A stretch of 64,000 nt of DNA from Calliopum simillimum (Eukaryota; Arthropoda; Insecta; Diptera; Lauxaniidae): positions 46,813,948 to 46,877,947 of the forward strand of contig OX638370.1 of the NCBI GenBank assembly GCA_951812925.1, in the 5' to 3' direction. How positions within the stretch are numbered: the first letter of the stretch is position 1; each line of letters opens with the position of its first letter. The translations under genes and the position numbers were made by a program. Positions 55,877-64,000 of the stretch are shown here, piece after piece. The notes under the pieces were generated by a model, which worked only from the letters and a program-made list of their open reading frames with translations, made no database searches and was not told where the DNA came from.

Positions 55877-58300
55877 ATGAATACTTAGACTTAGGTCACA
55901 TGTCTGCGATAGACAACCAAGAATTCAACAAACCCCATTACTTCATACCACATCAATGTGTGCTTAGGCCAGAGAGTACTTCCACAAAACTGCGAGTGGT
56001 TTTCGATGCGTCAAGTAAGACGTCCACACAAAAATCGTTGAACGATCTGTTAATGGTTGGTCCCACGATTCAGCCAGAACTGTACTCAACCTTACTTCGG
56101 TTCGGATTGAACAAATTTGCAATTACTGCAGACATCACTAAGATGTACCGTCAAGTATTCATTGACGAGGCGGATCGTGATTTTCAGCTCATTTTATGGC
56201 GAGAAAATCCATCCCAAAACATACAAATTTATCGTTTAAAAACAGTTACTTATGGAACAGCATGTGCTCCATTTCTGGCTATTCGAAGCTTATCTTATTT
56301 GAACCAATTACATAAAAATCAATACCCAGTAGGTGCAGAAGTCATAAATGAGGACTTTTACGTTGATTTGCTCACTGGAGCGGATAATTTTGAAGACTTG
56401 GAAAATATTCGGTCTCAAGGAGTGTCTATTTTAGGCTCAGCTAATTTAACGCTCGCCAAATGGTTTTCTAACCATCCGTCTTACTTAAATGGAAGTTGTC
56501 AAAAAAAGTCACTTAAATTTAATGACTCTGACACAACTAAAACATTAGGCATGAGATGGGTGCCTAACGATGACATTTTCAAATTTCATTTAGATGAGAA
56601 TTTTGACCACTTGCCAGCAACAAAGCGCAATATTTTATCCGTTTCAGCGAGGCTTTTTGATCCGCTTGGACTTTTATGTCCAATAGTAACAAAGGCCAAA
56701 ATCCTCTTACAAGAATTGTGGCTACAAAAACTCGATTGGGATGAGTCAATTCCCCTTAATCTCACTGCGGATTGGGAAAATGTCAAGATAAATCTATCTA
56801 AAATTCACACAATTTCTATTCCAAGATTTGTGCATACATCATTGACTTCTCCATGCCAAGTTCACGGATTCTCAGACGCCTCAATGCGCGCCTACGGTTG
56901 CTGTCTGTACATTCGAACACAGACTGCTAATGGTTTCCAAACGCATTTACTGACAGCAAAGTCCAAAGTTCCGCCGCTAAAAACGAAGCGTCTGCCTGTT
57001 CTCGAATTATGTGGGGCACATTTATTGTCAAAATTATGGACTAAAGTAAAACCATTATTAAAATGTGAAATTGAATCTGTTACCTTTTGGAGTGACTCCG
57101 AAATAACTCTGCGTTGGGTTAAAATGATTCCATCAACACTTAAAACTTTCGTTTGTAATCGCGTGGCTGATATTCAGGAGTTCACACCTGACGTAATTTG
57201 GCGCCATGTTCCTACAAAATTAAATCCTGCGGATATCGTGTCCCGAGGATCAAATGTTGATGAGCTTATTCAATCTTTTTGGTTCAAAGGTCCTCCATTT
57301 TTGGAGCAAAAAGCAGATACTTGGCCAAAAACCAAGTTAAATTTGGTCGCAGATGTAAGCGAATTAGACTTACGTCAACCAAAAATGGTGTTAGTTACTA
57401 TCCAAACAGATCCCAATCCATTAATGGATCTGATGTTAAAGAAATCTTCATATTGCAAACTTCTACGTATTGTTGCATACGTTTATCGCTTCATTAATAA
57501 TACGAAGCAAAAGAACCGCCATAATAAATCGCTTTGTCCCACTGTAAAAGAACTTCAATTCGCATTCTTAAAGTAAGTGGAGGTGGTTCAAAAAGCTGAA
57601 TTCGCAGACGAATTTGATCAGCTAAAAAAGTCAAAAATTCTGCCACCTCATATACAAAAATTAAATCCCTTCATACAAAATATTGAAGAGGGTGGTCATT
57701 CACTTTCATTATTAAGAGTAGGTGGAAGGCTTAAAAACGCTTCATTACCATTCGAAACTAAATTTCCACTTCTTATGCCAAAAAATCCCACTTCGTTTCA
57801 ATTTACTTGCGATATTTGCACATAACTAATTGTCATGTCGGCACAAAAGCTTTAGTGGCAATTTTACGCCACGAAATGTGGGTTATCAATGCTCGAGAGG
57901 CCTGTAGCAAGGCTATTCGAAACTGCATTACATGTTTTAGATTTGCACCAAAACTGCTCTCGCAAATTATGGGAAACTTACCGCCAGACCGAGTCAAAGC
58001 ACTACGCCCGTTTTCAATTACAGGATTAGATCTTTGTGGTCCCGTATTCGTATCCTTAAAGATACGCGGGAGACCTCCGGTCAAAATGTACATTGCAGTT
58101 TTTGTGTGCTTCACGTCAAAAGCTGTACACTTAGAATTAGTTACAGATCTGAGTTCTGATGCGTTTATTTCTTCTTTCAAAAGGTTCGTTGGAAGGCGCG
58201 GTGTCCCGCTTAAAATCTACTGCGATAACGCAACCAACTTCGTGGGAGCTGATCGAAAGCTACAAGAAGCCGAAAAACAGGAAGCTGAAAAGTATCGCAA
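55831..58300 (+). pseudogene. Second BEL pol: RT, RNase H, integrase N-terminal half
   Basis: RT with VLRPESTSTKLRVVFDASSK, FAITADITKMYRQVF and TYGTACAPFLAIRSL. The catalytic box reads FYVDLLTG at about 56358-56380: one of the two Asp codons of YVDD is deleted, so this RT should be dead. RNase H has HGFSDASMRAYG, LPVLELCGAHLLSKL, FWSDSEITLRW and NPADIVSRG. An in-frame TAA lies at 57574-57576 and a frameshift near 57800. The integrase has GTKALVAILRHEMWVINARE, LDLCGPVF (first Asp) and YCDNATNFVGADRKLQEAEK (second Asp). It then fuses near 58290-58300 to a different BEL sequence. Confidence 0.9.
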
Positions 58301-58756
58301 TTTTGTGCCCAGCAACGAGTAGAATTCATCTACATTCCCCCGAGGTCACCCCATTTCGGAGGAATATGGGAAGCGGCGGTCAAAAGCGCCAAACAGCGGC
58401 TGCTGCGAACTCTCGGCAATGCTCACCTGACAACAGACGAAATGAACACGATGTTGATAGAAGTCGAAGCCGTGCTAAATTCACGATCTATCGCCCCACT
58501 CAGCAGCGACCCGAACGACGGAGAAGCCTTGACGCCCGCCCACCTGTTAATCGGCGAACCTATAACTTCGCTGCCGCAAGGATTCGCAAGCGACGTGCCC
58601 GAGAATCATCTATCCTCTTTACGCAGCTACTATGCGCGCTCAAGCGATCATTTTGGAGACACTGGTCTCACGACTACCTCTTGGAACTGCAAAACAGAGG
58701 AAAGTGGCAAATTCCACAACCAAACATCTCCGTGGGAACGCTTGTGTTGATGCACA
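58301..58756 (+). pseudogene. Third BEL: integrase C-terminal half
   Basis: In another frame than the preceding integrase, the sequence FCAQQRVEFIYIPPRSPHF then GGIWEAAVKSAKQRLLRTL supplies the catalytic Glu (in WEAAVK). It continues TLLTQ-like MNTMLIEVEAVLNSRSIAPL, GEALTPAHLLIG and, after one frameshift near 58640, WRHWSHDYLLELQNRGKW and VGTLVLMH. Base composition is visibly richer in G and C than the flanking BEL genes, which marks it as a different family. Confidence 0.85.
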
Positions 58757-59547
58757 ATATTAAAAATTGTGCCAGCCACGATAAGTGTGCAATTTGCCAT
58801 GCAAAACATCATACTAGTTTGCATGGTCATCCTCGAGTGCTTGCAGTTGCACATCAAGATTTACGGGAATCTCGGTCTAACAACGAAACCAAAATATTGT
58901 GCTCTAAGCAGACTCTGTTACCGACAGCTATTATAAAGTTGTATTTTGAAGGTGAATACCAGACTCTCAGAGTTTTGATAAGCCACGAACCACATCATAC
59001 TCTGCTCCATGGAAATCGTTCAGTGACAATTTCTCACTTCACTCAAAAATTGTACGACTCGACGACGGTAACGCTTCAGATGACAGCGAATGTGATCGTG
59101 ACAGACAGACGCACTGCTGTATTGAGGGTTCTCATAGAGCCGCGTCAAGAAAAATCGGTTATATCCCGAGAGCGAGCGGAGAGGATGGGCATCCAGTTGG
59201 CCTTTGCGACGACAAACGACAAATATCCTACATGCTATCTGTGGGTGAGTTCCTTCACCAATCCTAACGTGGGAATTACTGCGTGCTTTACTGCTGTCCA
59301 AGGCTCTCTGGGTATATCTCCTCAGTGCCGAGCAAATACGTCGCCCTTGGCGAAATACTACAAAAATTTTCTTTTGGCAGACCGCCACTTTTATAAACCG
59401 CTAGGAATCGATATGATTCTTGGGCGTGATCATTATTCACGCGTCATTAAACATGACAAAAGGGAGCATCCCGGAATTCCGTCGGCCCAGTTGACCATCT
59501 TTGGTTGGACCATCGCGGGTGACTGCCCTCGCAGGTTCATGCACTAA
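58757..59547 (+). pseudogene. Third BEL: nucleocapsid and protease, out of normal order
   Basis: Directly after the integrase tail the same frame reads KCAICHAKHHTSLHG (the last nucleocapsid knuckle of BEL gag), LPTAIIKLYFEGEYQTLRVL, a protease-like VLRVLIEPRQEKSVISRERA, then KYYKNFLLADRHFYKPLGID and MILGRDHYSRV and LTIFGWTIAGDC, the conserved PR-RT linker of BEL pol. In BEL elements this region precedes RT, so here it is misplaced behind the integrase. The protease Asp-Ser-Gly is not preserved. The frame ends at 59547. Confidence 0.8.
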
Positions 59548-60167
59548 ATCGAGTTTTTTTTTGTTTATATACTTTTTCGCTTTAAGTACATACATACTAT
59601 AAATTTGAACTATATATTTTTGTTCTTCTTTTTTACCTCTGTTTCATGTAAACAATATTAAATTTATATTATATTACCGTATAACACTTTGTAACTCTTA
59701 AAAAATTAGCATATATTGTAATTTTCTTTCAAAATTTTATATTTTTTTGAAAAAGTCCCAAGTAACAAAATTTCTCCATATTTTCTTATCTCTGTGAAAA
59801 AGTCCCAAGCGGCAAAATTCTTAATATTTTTCATTTTAGCTCTTAATCAAAAAAAAAAAAAAAAAAAATGTTGAAGTAAAATAATGTTAAGTTTAAAATT
59901 TCTTAATATTCAAAATGGTAAAAGACCCACGAAATGAATTTGTAAACAAATTGAATATGTAAAACATCTTTGTATAATAACATGTTTTGTTGTCAGTAAA
60001 AAAAAAATGTTTCCTCTTTTCAACTCTAAATACATTTAACTTACAAAACATTCAACTTTATAAAAAAAAAAAACCAAAACAAAAATTTTGTAATATAATA
60101 AAATTTATCATATAAGGATCGTTTTTGGTTGTTATTCAATAAGAAGAACACTTTGTTGCAGATACTG
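59548..60167. other. AT-rich 3' region of the composite
   Basis: No ORF. A-runs and T-runs; AAAAAGTCCCAAG occurs twice (59750, 59800). Probably the outer element's 3' untranslated region. Confidence 0.4.
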
Positions 60168-60181
60168 CAAGGCGGGCAGTA
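60168..60181 (+). promoter_or_regulatory. Polypurine tract before 3' LTR
   Basis: AAGGCGGGCAGTA immediately precedes TGTTTACG of the 3' LTR, the position and style of the BEL plus-strand primer. Confidence 0.6.
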
Positions 60182-60890
60182 TGTTTACGTGGAAACGTAA
60201 ACTTAACCTCTTAGAAAAATATTTATATGTTTACCCGGAAACATAAAGTGACCCTTTCGCATCTTAAAAAAAAAAAATTTACATGTTTACCCGGAAACAT
60301 AAAATGACCCTTTATTTAACATCTGTTTTTTTTGGTTGCCGCAAGTATAGCCGTCTCACTTACTCCAACGCAGTGTAAGTTGCTGACAACGTTCCTGTCA
60401 ACCAAATGCCAATGGATACAGAAAATTCATCATTCACTATTAGAAAAAGGTTTAAGAAAGTCAAAACTTTGTGATCGTATTTTTTTTTCTTGTCGGTTCT
60501 TTCAAAAAGAAAAGAAAGTTTTTAAAAATAAAAGCTATCAAAAATTCTAGAAAGTGTATCCTAAAAGAAAGGAAGTGTTTTTCTTTGTTTGTTTTGCCGC
60601 AGAAGACACAGGGTCCTCTGATTCTTTTTCTTCCCTTGTGAAGGATAGCATCGGTTCAAGGTGCAATTCAGACGTCATCAAGTCACTCCAGTGACACATC
60701 TTTCATCCGTTTCAGCGACGCCGGCAAGGATTTCCCTTCAGGACCATCGAAAGGTTTCATCGACGCATCGTGGTTTCATCGAGGTATCGGGTTCAGCAGA
60801 CAGCTACGATCCATACTCAAGGTATTTGTAAAAATTAAATTTTAGTGTTTTCCCTTGTGTGCAAGGATTATTTTGGTTCCCGGCCAAACA
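60182..60890 (+). repeat. Outer BEL 3' LTR
   Basis: Nearly identical to 45988-46690; visible differences include TTTTAG/CTATTAG near 60438, GCTAGC/GCTATC near 60536, GACGTC/GACGCC near 60719 and a small insertion near 60314. It is followed by CACAT (60891-60895). Confidence 0.85.
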
Positions 60891-60895
60891 CACAT

Positions 60896-61645
60896 CATAG
60901 AAAATCTTAGTAAAGTCGAGTCTCAAAAGCCGGCAACCTTACCCATTCGCTCAACCAAATGATCACTCGCTACTCATATCTAGCAAATTTCTATTTCCTT
61001 ATATATACTGATTTACCCGTCATAAGTATGGCCGTCTCTCTCTCTCTTAAGCTCAATAAATGGCTGACAGATTCCATTGAGATTCAATGTCAATGTTAAG
61101 GGCTAAAATAATTCACTCGTTAAACTACCACAAAAGCAAACAACAGCTCTTAAGTTTTCAGTTTTGTTAATTTTTTATAACGTGAAATAAAGTTTGCAAA
61201 AGCTAAAAAAGATAAAGTGTTTTTCATTACAAAGTGTTGAAGATTTAAATTCATTGGTTTACTTTTGCGCTGGACGAACCTTCAGCACTTCAGTTCAGTT
61301 CAATCCTAGCGAGTCACCTGTTCTGCCACTGGATCCACTTCACAACAGGTTTCACCGGAGTTTGCAGAATCCGCACACAGCCAAGTACAGCAGTCATTGT
61401 TCCCAGCGCCACAGACAGCGGTCACAGTTCCCAGCGGCAACAGATCCTCAGCGCCTCATACAAAGCCAAGCAGAAAAGGAGCAGCAGCATCGACGCGTAT
61501 GTACGCATAGATATATTCATATATAGAAAAAAAAAGAGTACAGCCCACGGCTGAACAAAAACAAAGCAGTCATTATATTAAAAAAAAAAAAGACATCCAG
61601 CTTTCTCAAATATAAAAAAAGAGAAATATTTATATACTCTAAAAA
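60896..61645 (+). repeat. Possible LTR and leader fragment of another retrotransposon
   Basis: 60960-61210 resembles an LTR tail: GTATGGCCGTCTC followed by a CT-run (a phrase also in the outer BEL LTR as TATAGCCGTCTC), and two AATAAA signals (61047, 61186). 61260-61500 is unusually GC-rich with repeated CCCAGCG and CACAG words, like an untranslated leader. No coding region follows. Assignment is tentative. Confidence 0.3.
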
Positions 61646-62479
61646 ATGGCAACGACAGAAATTTGGGATTCGTTACTTTTGATAAGGTGGAATCTTCACT
61701 GAACAACACTTGCGCTTTCAGCACTATTTTTCAAATATTTTACGTTGCTTATCTTGACTTCGAAGCATCTCGAAGTTTTATTGATTCAGAGCATGCAATC
61801 AATGAAATTTTTAAAATGATATACGATTTGGGGTTCAACAATAAAATTAACGCTTTTACCCGCTTTGGTGTGCATTGGCTCATAAAAAGCAATGTATTAT
61901 TGTAAAGCAAAAACGTTTTGAATAATGAAACCATAACATACCATAACATTAATTACAGGCAAATATTGTTTGTAGAAACAATGGGCACACAAATTCTTTG
62001 GAGATAATACCACAATTAGAATACAAGATATATCTCAAAACTTGAAGTTGCAAGTAAATGGAAAAGTGTCGAACTTAAGTCCAATGTAACAAAGTATTCA
62101 TGTATTGATGAATCGTTGTCTTACTGCCGTTTGTAAAAGATGCGACGGCTCTTTTAAAAAATGCGATGATCTGGCAACGAATAAACCAAGCTCTTTAAAT
62201 ATGAGATATTCTTTTATGCCAGATTTGCTAATATATATACAAGTATAAAACTTATATGGCATATTTTTGGTGTTATATTTGAAAAATAATAATTTTGAAA
62301 TGATTTTTTAAAAATTACCCAGCACGTTCTTCTTAATTTTTCCTTTTGTCCAAAATTAACAGACGTTAATTTCATTTAAGGTTTATCTAATTTACATTTT
62401 GCATTATAACTACTTTCTCCATAAAATAAATACAGCTTCTGAGATAAAAGCATTACAAAAAAAGTATTTTCCCAGGCTA
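61646..62479. other. no convincing gene; short ORF 61663-61905
   Basis: An 80-codon frame (FYVAYLDFEASRSFIDSEHA) has coding-like composition but no recognised domain. The rest is AT-rich. Confidence 0.3.
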
Positions 62480-63540
62480 TGAAACATTGAGACAAAATTC
62501 CTCAAGCGGATCGCTTTTTTCCCAACATGCGAATTTTAAAGCCAAAATCGGTGGACACGTTCTCCTAACGGATATGTAACCAGCCTTAAACTCAAAAAAA
62601 TTATTTTTGTAAAAGTTACAAGCTATTGAAGTTTGTAATAGCTCTACATTAAAACTTCAATATCTTTCGATTGCGTGGATGACATTTGATTCAGAAATCG
62701 CGAAAATTTTGTAAAATACTTGTACTTTAATAAACAAAATATATTATTGCAAAAAAATTATTATTTTGTTGTAAATTTAGAAGAAACTATAAATAAATGG
62801 ATAATTAATTCACATCTCAATGCTCTTGATGATTTACAACTAAAATATTTTGAACTGCGTAATTTAGTGGTATTATTTCCGAAAAAAAAATTTTGTAGTT
62901 GCTGGTAGTTTTCAATTTATGACAGGTTTCCTAACTACCTTTCAAAAATTTCTATACAAATTTTCTAATATTTTTATAACAGGATTTTAAATAGAAAAAA
63001 AAATATCGACTTTAATATTAAGAAAAATTTATGAAAAAATAATGTGAAATTTGTATAGAAATTTTTGAAAGGTAGTTAGGAAACCTGTCATAAATTAAAA
63101 ACTACCAGCAACTACAAATTTTTTTTTTCGGAAATAATACCACTAAATTACGCAGTTCAAAATATTTTAGTTGTAAATCATCAAGAGCATTGAGATGTGT
63201 ATTAATTATCCATTTATTTATAGTTTCTTCTAAATTTACAACAAAATAATAATTTTTTTGCAATAATATATTTTGTTTATTAAAGTACAAGCATTTTACA
63301 AAATTCTCGCGTTTTCTGAATCAAATTTCATCCACGCAATCAAAAGATATCGAAGTTTTAATGTTGAGCTATTACAAACTTCAATAGCTTGTAACTTTTA
63401 CAAAAATAATTTTTTTTCAAAACAGAGTTTAAGGCTGGTTACATATCCGTTAGGAAAAGGTGTCCACCGAATTTGGCTTTAAAATTCGCATGTTGGGAAA
63501 AAAGCGATCCGCTTGAGGAATTTTGTCTCATTAATGTTTT
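62480..63540. repeat. Long inverted repeat, arms about 490 bp
   Basis: Left arm about 62480-62965 and right arm about 63049-63540 are reverse complements with few differences (GAGACAAAATTCCTCAAGCG at the outer edge; CCTAACTACCTTTCAAAAAT at the inner edge), around an 83-base loop. Both arms encode the same 62-codon chance frame (62720-62908 on +, 63102-63290 on -). Transcribed, it would form a hairpin RNA of nearly 500 bp. It may be a foldback transposon or an inverted duplication. No clear target duplication was found. Confidence 0.9.
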
Positions 63541-64000
63541 ATTTAATTTTAACCAAAACTAAAAATTAATAAAAAATTAAAATACTTTATAATTTTTAAG
63601 AGAGGATCATCAAAAAATTTTAAAATTAAAATTTATTTTTCATTTGCTTGAATTTCATTTTGTTTTGTTTTTTTTTTATGTTGATTTCTTTCCGTATCGT
63701 CGTTTTATAAGACATTTTTGAACAGAATTAATAAGAGAATTTATTTAAAAAAAAAATAGACAATACCATTAAAAAATCAGCCAAACCAAGCCAGTTCCGT
63801 AATTCGTGTGATTTCAATTGCTTTTTATTTCGGAAGGTTTTTGATGAAAATGGTGAGTCACGCGATAAAAAGTATAAGAATCTCTTTTATGGGGAAGTAC
63901 AGGTTCTATATATGATATTCAGTTGGATTAACGAAAAAGTAACCGTGTAGCAAATTTTCGATAAAATCAAATTTTTTGACTTTTTCCTAAATGGTGACTT
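63541..64000. other. no recognised gene
   Basis: AT-rich to the window edge; nothing recognised. Confidence 0.4.

Larger units (their letters stand above)
45988..60890 (+). mobile_element. 14.9-kb composite BEL/Pao retrotransposon
   Basis: LTRs at 45988-46690 and 60182-60890 (TGTTTACG ... CAAACA) plus the duplication CACAT define one insertion unit. BEL/Pao elements are normally 6-9 kb. This one is larger because inside it are its own gag-pol up to the integrase (47391-52064), a second BEL element starting with its 5' LTR (52062-58300), and a third BEL-derived block (58301-59547). The outer integrase 3' portion after MGGV and the second element's 3' LTR are missing, so deletions or recombination accompanied nesting. 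By eye I count roughly a dozen substitutions plus a few indels between the outer LTRs, implying a moderately old insertion. Confidence 0.8.

Noticed and set aside
58159..58640. Start of the 462-codon ORF read as a new gene
   Set aside because: The first 160 codons are an out-of-frame shadow of the integrase; only the later part matches BEL proteins.
62720..63290. Duplicate 62-codon ORFs as paired small proteins
   Set aside because: They are the two arms of one inverted repeat; no evidence of coding selection, and AT-rich composition explains the frames.
1..64000. CRISPR arrays, rRNA, bacterial operons or riboswitches
   Set aside because: No regular spacer arrays, no rRNA-like conserved blocks, and introns plus eukaryotic transposons throughout.

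Overview
This window is AT-rich animal DNA that is almost entirely transposable-element sequence. The only gene that looks intact is a small spliced Myb/SANT-type DNA-binding gene. The mix suggests an insect, most likely a higher fly (Diptera): BEL/Pao retrotransposons, rosa/irritans-type and cecropia/mellifera-type mariners, Tc1, hAT, pogo and piggyBac remnants, canonical Helitrons, and a short Helitron-like family built like the fly HINE/DINE-1 group. The species call is inference. No bacterial operons, CRISPR arrays or rRNA were seen.

Layout. 1-2.1 kb: a decayed hAT transposase and the RNase H tail of a non-LTR retrotransposon. 2.36-3.26 kb: first copy (A1) of a short Helentron-like family. 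4.07-7.98 kb: a complete hAT element with 8-bp target duplication and a broken BED-finger transposase, itself invaded by a 1.05-kb TA-flanked MITE and a tRNA-derived SINE-like piece. 8.87-10.17 kb: complete mariner with broken transposase. 11.4-13.4 kb: a zeste-like Myb/SANT pseudogene back to back with a Ty3/gypsy pol fragment. 13.79-14.73 kb: copy A2. 14.77-16.19 kb: a TIR element carrying a large internal palindrome. 17.27-18.70 kb: non-autonomous hAT with perfect 8-bp duplication, containing a nested MITE. 19.27-19.9 kb: Helitron 3' end next to a minisatellite. 20.3-21.9 and 26.0-28.7 kb: two copies of a tandem-unit repeat (family B), the second split by copy A3. 22.9-23.8 kb: internally deleted mariner. 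25.3-25.9 kb: tail of a non-LTR retrotransposon polymerase. 33.0-34.3 kb: Tc1 transposase with one stop codon. 34.85-35.73 kb: TA-flanked MITE. 35.9-37.0 kb: copy A4, split by a 306-bp foldback. 37.0-37.5 kb: pogo/Tigger remnant. 38.5-40.6 kb: four-exon Myb/SANT gene. 42.5-44.04 kb: 5' part of a Helitron ORF and a Helitron 3' end. 45.6-45.96 kb: piggyBac-like MITE.

45.99-60.89 kb is a 14.9-kb composite of BEL/Pao elements: matching about 0.7-kb LTRs with the duplication CACAT enclose parts of three different BEL coding regions. The outer element breaks off just before the catalytic Glu of its integrase. There a second BEL element begins with its own 5' LTR and a tRNA-Lys-type primer site. Its integrase is in turn fused to the integrase C-terminus, nucleocapsid and protease of a third. 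62.48-63.54 kb is a long near-perfect inverted repeat with arms of about 490 bp.

The nesting gives a relative chronology of insertions. All autonomous-element genes seen carry at least one disabling lesion, apart from the short ORF of the deleted mariner, so none looks active by itself.
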